Origin: Candidatus Kuenenia stuttgartensis
Lineage (GTDB): Bacteria; Planctomycetota; JAKEIC01; DYIT01
NCBI GenBank assembly: GCA_020723505.1
Contig: DYIT01000022.1
Location: 17,010-52,113, forward strand
Direction: 5' to 3'
DNA: 35,104 nucleotides
In this document: piece after piece, positions 1-7,433 of the stretch
Layout of the letters: each line of letters opens with the position of its first letter
Numbering within the stretch: position 1 is the first letter of the stretch
Notes under the pieces: generated by a model
Told to the model about the DNA's origin: nothing
Seen by the model: only the letters and a program-made list of their open reading frames with translations
Database searches by the model: none
Program-made: the position numbers and the translations under genes

Positions 1-3000
1 GCGATCGAGAGCGACGTGCGCGCCCGAATCGAGACCCAGGATGTCGAGGGCGCGGTGGACATCCTCGAGAAGGAAATCGAGATTGCGCCGGACCCCGCGG
101 AAGTAAGGACGCTAATCGGGCAGCTCAGGCAGCGCGAGTACGAAACCGGCGTGCTCAAGGCGAGGAAGATCGCTGCCGAGGGGGACATGGAGAAAGCGGT
201 TGCGAGTCTGGAAAAAGTCCGGAAATGGTCCGTTGGAAGGGAGAAGGAGTACGACGACGAACTCATGGCCCTCGGCAGGTCGGCGGAGGCCGGAAAAAGG
301 CACGGGGCGTTCAAGAAACTCGAGGCACAAGCCGACGAAGCGGAAAAGACCGGGAATGTCGGGGAAGCCATGAAGCTTCTGGATCTTGCCAGAGTCTACG
401 CCGAGGACGCTTCCGTCATCGAATCGCGCATCAGGCGGTTGTTCGATCGCACGCTCGATGAATACATGAAGGACGCGTCGGCGTGCGAAGACAGGATGGA
501 CATGGAAGGCGCGGTGAAGGCGCTGAGGGCTGCCGCCGACTGGGCGGGGACCAGGGCGCCCCGCATGATATCGGGCGACATAGACAGGCTTTCCGCCCTG
601 ATGAGGATGGAGAAGGGGTCGGACAGGCTGGCACGCATGAACGTCGTGACGAGGGCCCTCCTGGCGGAGGAGAAAGTCGTCGAAGCCGCTGGCAGGTACA
701 TGATTAACCTCGAGACGGCCGGGGAGGACGAAGGCGTACGGGGGAAAATGGAGGAGATCGTCGGCCGCCACCTCGCCAGGTACTCGGAGGCGGCCAGGAA
801 CGCCCTCTCGGCGTCGGACTGGTCCCAGAGCCTGAGCCTGGTCGGGAAGGCCGAGAAGATTATGGCTATCCTTCCGGCGCCCTCGGGCCAGCTCAAGAGC
901 GCATTCGAAAGCGCGTCCGCCCTGAGGAGGGACTCGGAGTTCCTCCGCTGCAGATCCAAGGCCATGGAATCGGCGCGTGAGGGAGATATAAAGGTGGCGC
1001 TGGGATTCTGCGAAGAGGCGAAAGTATACGCCGACGATCCCGAGGTGCTCGAGACGGCCATGATTTCGCTCGTGGACAGCGCGTTTTCAAACTGGTCCGC
1101 GGAGGCCGGCAAGCGGCGGGATTCCGGCGAGTGGGAGGCGGCAAGGAACGCGCTCAAGAACATCTCCTCGCTTTTCGATCTCCACGAGAACATCACGAGA
1201 AACATCTACGCCAACAAGGAGCGGATTGTCGCGGAGCTCAAGGAAGCGGAGTTCAAGCACCGCCTCGGAGAGGCGGCCTCCGAGGAGATGAAAGGAAATC
1301 TTCTCCGAAGCGTGGAAATCCTGAGAGCCGCCTCGGCATTCGCGGACGACTCCGCGATGATTGAAAGCGAAATCCAGAGGGTTCAGCTCGCGCTGTTCGA
1401 CAAGTTCAACGTGGACCTGAGGAAAGTCGAGGCGGACGAGGGCGTGGAAGGGGCGATACGGTTCTGCAAAGCCGCGCTGGACTACTTCCCCGAGGTGGAC
1501 GTCGTCAAGCAGAAGCTCAAGGACTACAGCGACCGCTGGAAGCTCAAGGAGAGGCGAAAGCTGTTCGTCCAGTACGACAGGGGGGCTACCTCGGCAATCA
1601 GCAGGGGGGACATACCGACAGCCGTGGAGAACTACCTTGCGGCGGCGGAGTACTCGACCGATCCGGAGGCCATTCGCGTCAAGATAGCAGCGCTCATCGA
1701 TCCCGTCGTGGCGGAAGTAGTCAAGAAGGCGGAGGAGAGGCGCTCCGCGGGCGACCTCGCAGGAGCAATCGCCATGTGCGAGGAAGCGTTCGCGAAGTTC
1801 CCGAGTTCGAGGGTCCTGCAGGAGAAAATCATAGCCCTCCGGAAGCAGAAGATAGACGCGACCACCCTTTTCAGGACAGCCGACGTCGCGAAAGCCGCTG
1901 CGGCGGAGAAATGGAAGTCGGTCATCAGGGACAGGAAGGAGAGAAGGGAACTCGAGGTGGCCGATGGCAAGGAAAGCATTCTGAAGCACGTATGGGAAAC
2001 GGACGAGTTCAAGGTCGGAGAGCTGTTCCCGGGAGGAAAGCCGCCTGAAGAGCCCAAACCGCAGCCGGTTTCCCCCGAGCCTGCCATCGCGGTCCCTCTG
2101 CACGAGGAAACCGAGTCACGGCCGTCCTCAGAGGCGCTGAGCCTGGAGGAGGGCGGAGAGGCCGGAACGCCCGGGGAGGAAGCCGGGGCCGCGTACGCCG
2201 AATCAGGCGCCGCGGAACCCGCAGGAATCGAAGAGGCGAAGAAGGAAACCGCGCCGGCCGAAGAACCCGCACATGCACTCGAGTTGGAGGAGACCCCGGC
2301 GGAATCGTCCTTGGATGAGACCTCCATGCCCCAGCGATTCGAGGAAGCGGCTGAGGAGCCGGAAGCAGCCCCGGAAGAGCCTGCCGTTGAGCCCGCGGAG
2401 AGAGAGGAAGAAGCCGCCGAAATCGAGAGCGCAGCCGCGCCTGTTGAGGCCGATTATTCGTCCGTGGAAACGCCCGCCGAAGGCATGGAGACGGCCCAGT
2501 CGCCAGCCGCTGTTGCGGATGTGGAAGCGCCGGATGAGGAACCGGAACCAGCAGCTCGAGCATTCGCCGCGGATGCCTCGTCCGCCGAAACGCCGGCAGA
2601 GGGGATTGAGCCCGGAATAGAGCCGGCCGCAGTGGACGAGTCATTCGCAAAGACGCCTGCCGAGGGAATCAAAGCCGGCGCATTGGAGCCCGATACGACC
2701 GAAATCGCATTGGCTCGCCGGGATGATGAAGGACGAGGCGTGCTCCCGGCGCCTGAGCCCGCTGAAACACAGGCACCGGCTTCCCCAATGCAAGAGCCGG
2801 AAGAGCCGGCATCGGCTCTCCCTGGTGAAGTCGCCGTGCTGCCCGAGCCGTCACCGCCTGAAATCGCCGCGATCAAGGCTCCCGACGCCGATCAGGAACT
2901 GCAGAGAAGGAAGAAGGTGCTTGAGATAGCAAAACGCCTGACCAAACTGAAGAAGCGCAGGACCGCGGATGTCGAAAGGAAGAAGCAAGAGTCCGCAACA

Positions 3001-4143
3001 GAAACTCCAATCGCCGCTCCTGGAGAGGAGGCTCAGCCGGAAAAGGAAATTCCCCCCGAAACCGTTCCCGAAGCGATGGAAGAAGCCGTGGCAAAGACTA
3101 CGCCTGCCGGACCGGTTTTCAACGAAGTGCCCGCTCCGGTCGCCGAACCTGGCGCCGAGGCGGCCGGTGATCTAAACGAGGAGACTATCGGGCTCGGCGA
3201 GAACCTGATGATGAAGGAATACCTGGAGTCGGCGCCTCAGAAGCCCCCTGAAGCAGCTCAGAAGCTTGTGGAAGCCATGGTTCCGGCCATGGAAAACGAC
3301 AATTACGCAAGTCAGGAGGAGGCTCCATCGCAGCAGGAATATAAAGAGATTCCGATTACCGAGGACGACGAACAAGTCCCGGATCGCCTCGAGGGCGTAA
3401 TCCATGCAGTCGCGTCCGAACCGGAAAGCGAACCAGTGGCTGCGTCGGCGAAGGATGCTGAAGACGACGGAACGCCCCTGTACTCCGCGCGCGAGGAAAC
3501 GGAATCCGCAGGAAAAGCTCCAATGGAGGAAGCCGCCCCTGCGGCTTGTGAGCCGGCGGTTCCGGTCATTGAAGAGGACGTTCAAGGGAAAGCCGAGCCG
3601 CAGGCCGAGGAGGCCGCCGCCAGTGTTCCCGCCGAGCCGCAGGCCGCGGCGGCAGGGGAGGATGAGGAATCCGGGCCTGGGGAAGTACCAGCTTCGACGG
3701 GAGATGGAGATGAAGGCGGGGAAGAGCCTGCAGAAGGCATGGGAAAGGAGTCTCAGGAGCCTGTCGAACGGGAAGAGGCCGGGATCGAGGGGGCGCAACC
3801 CGATGAAGCGGAGGGCGGCGAAGCCGAACCCGATGCGGCCGCTGTCCAGCCTGTGGCCGAAGCGAAGGACGCCGTTTCGCCTGCAAAGAAGAAGGAGCCG
3901 AAGATACCGGTGAAATGCGCGAATCCGGCCTGCGGATTCATGCTGAAGGTCCCGCTGGCGCACGCCGGAAAGGCAGGCAGATGTCCGAAGTGCGGAAAAC
4001 AGGTGAAGGTGCCGATGGTGAAGGGCATGATTCGGTGCGCGGCATGCGGGAAGGTGGCGCAGGCCAAGGGTGGAGCCAAGGTGAAGGGGAAGCCGGTCTG
4101 CGCCGAGTGCGTGGCCAAGATAAAGGCGAGGAAGGCAAGGTAG
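1..4143 (+). CDS. Giant helical-repeat (TPR-like) protein with acidic Ala/Glu/Pro-rich region and C-terminal zinc ribbons; 5' end missing
   Basis: The frame is open from base 1 with no stop, so the gene starts before the window; the GTG at 16 is only the first possible internal start. At least 1,380 residues are visible. Numbering from that GTG, residues 1-640 are charged helices with degenerate repeats of the form 'A..YA.D...IE..I..L' (near 119-151, 326-360, 432-464 and 536-565), resembling TPR-type solenoids. Residues about 680-1290 are low-complexity Glu/Ala/Pro-rich and probably disordered. The C-terminus has a zinc ribbon (C1301, C1306, C1323, C1326) in the 'GK..RCPKCG' style common in Planctomycetota, then a second Cys pair set (C1341, C1344, C1362, C1365). 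No membrane segment is visible in this part. The function is unknown; a scaffold or interaction role is an inference. The stop lies 7 bases from the end of the convergent deacetylase gene. Confidence 0.85.
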   Translation, partial: AIESDVRARIETQDVEGAVDILEKEIEIAPDPAEVRTLIGQLRQREYETGVLKARKIAAEGDMEKAVASLEKVRKWSVGREKEYDDELMALGRSAEAGKRHGAFKKLEAQADEAEKTGNVGEAMKLLDLARVYAEDASVIESRIRRLFDRTLDEYMKDASACEDRMDMEGAVKALRAAADWAGTRAPRMISGDIDRLSALMRMEKGSDRLARMNVVTRALLAEEKVVEAAGRYMINLETAGEDEGVRGKMEEIVGRHLARYSEAARNALSASDWSQSLSLVGKAEKIMAILPAPSGQLKSAFESASALRRDSEFLRCRSKAMESAREGDIKVALGFCEEAKVYADDPEVLETAMISLVDSAFSNWSAEAGKRRDSGEWEAARNALKNISSLFDLHENITRNIYANKERIVAELKEAEFKHRLGEAASEEMKGNLLRSVEILRAASAFADDSAMIESEIQRVQLALFDKFNVDLRKVEADEGVEGAIRFCKAALDYFPEVDVVKQKLKDYSDRWKLKERRKLFVQYDRGATSAISRGDIPTAVENYLAAAEYSTDPEAIRVKIAALIDPVVAEVVKKAEERRSAGDLAGAIAMCEEAFAKFPSSRVLQEKIIALRKQKIDATTLFRTADVAKAAAAEKWKSVIRDRKERRELEVADGKESILKHVWETDEFKVGELFPGGKPPEEPKPQPVSPEPAIAVPLHEETESRPSSEALSLEEGGEAGTPGEEAGAAYAESGAAEPAGIEEAKKETAPAEEPAHALELEETPAESSLDETSMPQRFEEAAEEPEAAPEEPAVEPAEREEEAAEIESAAAPVEADYSSVETPAEGMETAQSPAAVADVEAPDEEPEPAARAFAADASSAETPAEGIEPGIEPAAVDESFAKTPAEGIKAGALEPDTTEIALARRDDEGRGVLPAPEPAETQAPASPMQEPEEPASALPGEVAVLPEPSPPEIAAIKAPDADQELQRRKKVLEIAKRLTKLKKRRTADVERKKQESATETPIAAPGEEAQPEKEIPPETVPEAMEEAVAKTTPAGPVFNEVPAPVAEPGAEAAGDLNEETIGLGENLMMKEYLESAPQKPPEAAQKLVEAMVPAMENDNYASQEEAPSQQEYKEIPITEDDEQVPDRLEGVIHAVASEPESEPVAASAKDAEDDGTPLYSAREETESAGKAPMEEAAPAACEPAVPVIEEDVQGKAEPQAEEAAASVPAEPQAAAAGEDEESGPGEVPASTGDGDEGGEEPAEGMGKESQEPVEREEAGIEGAQPDEAEGGEAEPDAAAVQPVAEAKDAVSPAKKKEPKIPVKCANPACGFMLKVPLAHAGKAGRCPKCGKQVKVPMVKGMIRCAACGKVAQAKGGAKVKGKPVCAECVAKIKARKAR
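2455..2673 (+). repeat. Intragenic TPAEG-type degenerate repeat
   Basis: Three copies of an approximately 12-codon unit encoding (S/F)-(S/A)-x-x-TPAEG-hydrophobic-(E/K) start near 2455, 2575 and 2638. A related ETPAES stretch lies upstream near 2293. They sit in the acidic low-complexity part of the giant protein and differ at synonymous sites, so they are old or under protein-level constraint rather than a fresh DNA duplication. Confidence 0.6.
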
Positions 4144-4150
4144 GGTTTAC

Positions 4151-5011
4151 TCAGGTTGCGTCATTCCGGCGACGGCCGGAATCCAGATGCGCTTTCAGGA
4201 CTTCCTTGATGGGTCCGAACCTGAACCTCTCGAGCAATCCCTCTATTTTTGACGGCACCGATTTTATCAAATAGTCGTGCATGAACCTCCGTCCCAGGGG
4301 GAGCCTTGTCTTCGGCGGGTCGTCGTCGAATTCCCAGGGATGCATGTACACCAGGGACGGATACCCCATCCTGTTCGTCTTCTTCATCCCCTCGACCGTG
4401 AACCAGAACGGCGACATGCGCAGCGGGAGGCCGCCGGTGTACGGGAAGCCCTCCCACAGGCAGCGCATGGTGGATGCCGGGAACTCGATGATGCTTCCGC
4501 CGCCGGTACGCACTACGAATGGAAACCGGGGGAACGCCCTGTCGCCCATCATCGTAAGCGAGACGACGCTCGAGTCATATTTGAACCCGTTCTCAATCAG
4601 GATGTCCCATGCCCATGCCGTCTCTCGCACGACGGTCCACTCGGGCGCCCTGTAGCCGATTATTTCGCAGTCGGCGGCATTGCCTATCGCGTCCAGGGAC
4701 CTGCCAAGATCAGCCTCGAATTCCGCCGGCGTTATGTCAATCAGCCGCTGGTGGAGGTAGCCGTGGGTGGCAATCTCGTGCCCGCCGTCCCGGAACATCC
4801 TGACCAGGTCGGGATTCTTCTCGGCAACGTATCCGAGCACGAAGAAGGTGACCCTCGTGTCGTACTTCCGCAGCAAATCGAGAATCTTCCTGCTGTTCTT
4901 GTTGACGCGGTTCTCGTACTCGCCCCATTTCTCGGTGGGAAGGTAGTCGCCGACCGCGCAGACGTGGTACCAGTCCTCCACGTCGACCGTCAATGCGTTA
5001 AGGATGTCCAC
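4151..5011 (-). CDS. Polysaccharide deacetylase, exosortase (XrtA)-locus type
   Basis: This 286-residue protein has the NodB fold of carbohydrate esterase family 4 and should remove N-acetyl groups from an exported or envelope polysaccharide using a divalent metal. Visible motifs are the N-terminal TVDVEDWY segment (D10, D13), the metal-binding HGYLH (H83, H87) and GYRAPEW (R121). The C-terminal half carries TGGLPLR and YMHPWEFD, typical of the DUF3473-containing deacetylases found in PEP-CTERM/exosortase exopolysaccharide loci. No signal peptide is seen. The start is GTG, 4 bases after the stop of the upstream ATP-grasp gene, so it is probably the last gene of an acpS-led operon. The last codons (SGRRRNDAT) are encoded by a palindromic repeat. 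No exosortase gene is in the window. Confidence 0.87.
   Translation of the reverse strand: MDILNALTVDVEDWYHVCAVGDYLPTEKWGEYENRVNKNSRKILDLLRKYDTRVTFFVLGYVAEKNPDLVRMFRDGGHEIATHGYLHQRLIDITPAEFEADLGRSLDAIGNAADCEIIGYRAPEWTVVRETAWAWDILIENGFKYDSSVVSLTMMGDRAFPRFPFVVRTGGGSIIEFPASTMRCLWEGFPYTGGLPLRMSPFWFTVEGMKKTNRMGYPSLVYMHPWEFDDDPPKTRLPLGRRFMHDYLIKSVPSKIEGLLERFRFGPIKEVLKAHLDSGRRRNDAT
4160..4186. repeat. Dispersed palindromic repeat (dRS3/REP-like) over the deacetylase stop
   Basis: ATTCCGGC (4163-4170) and GCCGGAAT (4175-4182) form a perfect 8-bp inverted repeat with a GACG loop, flanked by GTC and CCAG. The same layout (tggATTCC...GGAATgac) is familiar as a dispersed repeat in many bacterial genomes. 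It lies between two convergent genes and may act as a bidirectional terminator. It also supplies the C-terminal codons of the deacetylase. Only one copy was found in the window. Confidence 0.55.
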
Positions 5012-5015
5012 GATT

Positions 5016-6251
5016 TCAGGGCCTCAGGAACTTTTTCATGTCTGAAGACGCCATGGGAAAGGCCGAAAGGACGGTTCCCAGCACGGGCATCATGTCACCG
5101 CGCCGGATTATATCATAGTGGAGGTCCTTCATCCTGAACCTGAAGAAGGGCGGGTCGAGCCTGAACCTCTCAGGATTGCGGATGAAATGCAGAATGTCCC
5201 CGGGGATAAGCCACCTGCACATGACGCCTTCCCTGTACCCGGGCGGAGGGCCGTGGAACCTGCCCTGCGCCCATCTTGCGAGCAGCACGGGGAAATTCAC
5301 GCCCGCCCTCACGGCGAGTTCGAGGGATCCCCAGAAGCGGGGATTCACTTCCATGAGCTTGAATCGCCCATCGCGGAGGTCGGTCTTGAACTCGACCATG
5401 GCGACGCCGCTCAGGCCCAAGCAGCGGACCAGGCTGGCGGCGCATTCCTCAATCTCCGGTATCCTAGCGCTTGCCCTGAGCGTGCTTGCGCCCCCCTTCG
5501 GCGGATTCTCCCTGAGCCTCAGGTGGGTGAACGACGCCAGCACACGGCCATCGAAGTCAATCAGCATCGAGACTCCCGCCCCGCGCCCGTCCGAAGGCAG
5601 CCGCTCCTGCACGAGGGGGCGGGGAAACCGGGATGCGACCTCATGGTAGGCGGCCTCGAGTTCGGAATGCTTCGCGGCGTAACGTATCCCCCTGGCTCCC
5701 GATGAGATGCGGGGCTTGACCAGGGCCGGCAGAGGGAACGATGCCAGGGAGCGGGGGGAGACGTCCTCGGAAAACAGGGTTCTGGGCACCGGTATGCCGA
5801 GGTCCATTGCCTTCCGGAGGACAATTGCCTTGTCGCGCGCGACAAGGATTCTCTCCAGCGGCGCGAACGGGATCAGGACTCCCTTGAAATGCGTGTCCCG
5901 CGCGCGCAGGACGGTAATCAACGTGGTCTCCTCCATGGGCATGAGTATGTCGACGGAATCCCGGCGGATTTCGGCGGACAGGGCGCGCAGGAAGGCCTTC
6001 GGCCTCGAGAGGGGGGAGGGATAAACGATTGTCTTCCGGGCGAACCTCGAGAAGAGGGAGCAGGAGAACCGGGACCATTCGCCGGCCGTGACCTCGAATT
6101 CCCGCGAAGCGCCGAGGGCGCGGACTGCCGACAGGCTTTTGCGCCAGAAGCCGTCCGTAACCAGGACCCTGGCAGCTTTCGCCTCGCGGCCGCGCCGCAG
6201 GGCGTGGCCCTCCGTTCCGCTTTCCGGAGACCCGGCAAGGAGGGTGGTCAT
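5016..6251 (-). CDS. ATP-grasp domain ligase (carbamoyl-phosphate synthase/carboxylate-amine ligase-like)
   Basis: This 411-residue protein should activate a carboxylate with ATP and ligate it to an amine or similar nucleophile; the substrates are unknown. Features are an N-terminal Rossmann-like pre-grasp region (VLVTDGF...), an ATP-binding stretch around KPRISSGARGI, and the metal-binding EVNPRFWGS near residue 310. The start chosen is the ATG at 6251, whose ATGA overlaps the stop of the upstream membrane-protein gene and implies translational coupling; an open extension further upstream only shadows that gene. Such ligases are often found beside exopolysaccharide or exosortase genes, and here the deacetylase follows after 4 bases. 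A role in amidating or decorating an envelope polymer is an inference from context. Confidence 0.8.
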   Translation of the reverse strand: MTTLLAGSPESGTEGHALRRGREAKAARVLVTDGFWRKSLSAVRALGASREFEVTAGEWSRFSCSLFSRFARKTIVYPSPLSRPKAFLRALSAEIRRDSVDILMPMEETTLITVLRARDTHFKGVLIPFAPLERILVARDKAIVLRKAMDLGIPVPRTLFSEDVSPRSLASFPLPALVKPRISSGARGIRYAAKHSELEAAYHEVASRFPRPLVQERLPSDGRGAGVSMLIDFDGRVLASFTHLRLRENPPKGGASTLRASARIPEIEECAASLVRCLGLSGVAMVEFKTDLRDGRFKLMEVNPRFWGSLELAVRAGVNFPVLLARWAQGRFHGPPPGYREGVMCRWLIPGDILHFIRNPERFRLDPPFFRFRMKDLHYDIIRRGDMMPVLGTVLSAFPMASSDMKKFLRP

Positions 6252-6724
6252 CCCTGTTTGACCTTCTCCTGAAGCTCTATGTCGGCCAGCAGTTTTTCCA
6301 GGTCCTTCCTCATGGGTTCGAGCTCGGCGGAGCGGAGCTCGTCGTCCTTCATGGATTCGGCAATCCTGTCGAAGAACCCGCGGAGCTGCTCCCTCTGGCC
6401 GTCGTCGCCCTTCCGCTGGAGCATGTCGTCCGACATCCTCTCGATTAGGCCGTTCCATGCCGTTTTGTCGGCGTCGATAAGATCGGATTGATTCACAAAC
6501 TTCACCGCGAGGTGGCGGAAGAGCTTCACCCTGCCGGTTTCGACCTGGGTGGAGGCCCATCCAGTCATGTCGCGCCACGTGTCCTTGAACAGCAGCGCCA
6601 TGGCGCCGAGGGCCACAGCGGCCAGGACAACGACGATTAGGCATATCTTGAGTACGAGCAGCAGAACCGACCGCTGCTTGAAAGCCTTTCCCGACTTCAT
6701 GCCGGAATCCTTTTCCGCTGCCAT
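6248..6724 (-). CDS. Small single-pass membrane protein of unknown function
   Basis: The product is 158 residues and I do not recognise a family. A short basic N-terminus (KSGKAFKQR) precedes one strong hydrophobic segment (about residues 19-47). The rest is a charged, mostly helical domain rich in Asp, Glu, Lys and Arg, probably with a coiled-coil end. The start at 6724 is chosen because a GAGG sits 8 bases upstream; an in-frame start at 6835 would overlap acpS deeply and encode unlikely sequence. The stop overlaps the ATP-grasp start (ATGA), so the two are probably made together, and a role in the same envelope process is possible. Confidence 0.7.
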   Translation of the reverse strand: MAAEKDSGMKSGKAFKQRSVLLLVLKICLIVVVLAAVALGAMALLFKDTWRDMTGWASTQVETGRVKLFRHLAVKFVNQSDLIDADKTAWNGLIERMSDDMLQRKGDDGQREQLRGFFDRIAESMKDDELRSAELEPMRKDLEKLLADIELQEKVKQG

Positions 6725-6755
6725 ATGGAAGACCTCAAATCCAGGCGGCATGCCG

Positions 6756-7124
6756 CTATTCCAGCGCAGCAACCGCCACCGCGTACGCCCCCGCATGCGA
6801 AATCGAAACCCGCATGGAATCGCCGCCGGCAGCACGGGCGATTTCCAGCGCCCTGCCGCTGAGCCTGACCGCCGGAGGACCGGAGCTCGTGACCTCGATG
6901 TGCTTCCATCCGACGCCGCCGGACCATCCGGTTCCCAGGGCCTTCATTGCAGCCTCCTTGGCTGCGAACCTGCCCGCGAAATGCACGGCGGGCTCCTTCA
7001 TGCGACGGCAGTAGGCAATTTCCTCCTCGGTGAAAACCCTTTCCTCGAAGCTGCCGGCGAATCGCGCGAGCATGTCGCTTATTCTCGCAACTTCCACGAT
7101 GTCCGTCCCGAGACCCTTGAGCAT
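6756..7124 (-). CDS. acpS: Holo-[acyl-carrier-protein] synthase
   Basis: AcpS moves 4'-phosphopantetheine from CoA onto a serine of apo-ACP and so activates ACP for fatty acid and lipid A synthesis in the cytoplasm. The 122-residue length fits the family. Signature parts are LGTDIVEVARI at the N-terminus (metal-binding Asp), FTEEEIAYC, and the helix FAGRFAAKEAAMKALGTG containing the conserved Lys-Glu pair. The ATG at 7124 is chosen because homologues begin two or three residues before the GTDI motif; starts at 7154 and 7175 are also open. It is the first gene of the minus-strand run. Its neighbour is 31 bases downstream. Confidence 0.9.
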   Translation of the reverse strand: MLKGLGTDIVEVARISDMLARFAGSFEERVFTEEEIAYCRRMKEPAVHFAGRFAAKEAAMKALGTGWSGGVGWKHIEVTSSGPPAVRLSGRALEIARAAGGDSMRVSISHAGAYAVAVAALE

Positions 7125-7433
7125 TTGAATGCGCGTCCCAAACCGTGTCCTCATGAACCGGTCCGAACGGTCCATCTGCCAATTCTATACCGGAATTCGA
7201 GTTTTTGAAGGATTTTCAGGGAAATACAGGGAAGTCCCTACAATGGATGCCCGCATCGATTCGCATCGATTGAGGCTGCGTCGGCGAACCGCCCAATCCC
7301 GGAAGGCGCGTTCAACGGCAAGCACGGCGGCTCCGATAGATGTCCGGGTTAGAAAAAGCCGCGTCATGTGATAGAATATCCCTGCACAGCTGGAAACAGG
7401 GCGTTGAATCACGAATACAAGCGGAGCTTCCTG
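7125..7433. other. Divergent intergenic region acpS / uvrD
   Basis: About 309 bases without a convincing gene. It holds a tandem GCATCGATT direct repeat (7253-7270), a TATAGAAT stretch on the minus strand near 7185-7192 that could be the -10 for acpS, and a plus-strand extended -10 for the helicase. The short open frames here show no recognisable protein. Confidence 0.5.
7369..7377 (+). promoter_or_regulatory. Putative extended -10 promoter for the helicase
   Basis: TGATAGAAT matches an extended -10 (TGn followed by TAGAAT, 5 of 6 to consensus). Only a weak -35 (TTAGAA) lies 17 bases before the hexamer. Transcription would start near 7384, so an in-frame GTG at 7368 cannot be the translation start. 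Confidence 0.4.

Noticed and set aside
1087-2103. Long minus-strand open frame opposite the giant repeat protein (others at 396-1205, 1632-2327 and 3172-3963)
   Set aside because: These are G+C-rich shadow frames with Arg/Pro/His-rich, unrecognisable translations; the plus-strand frame has clear repeats and zinc ribbons.
2281-2673. CRISPR-like or tandem DNA repeat
   Set aside because: The units are protein-level repeats with irregular spacing and many synonymous differences inside a coding region.
4151-7124. Complete exosortase/PEP-CTERM sorting locus
   Set aside because: Only the deacetylase type suggests it; no exosortase and no PEP-CTERM tail was seen on any protein in the window.
7129-7371. 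80-residue open frame in the acpS-helicase gap (and a 75-residue one on the other strand)
   Set aside because: Basic, Arg-rich translations with no ribosome site, overlapping probable promoters.
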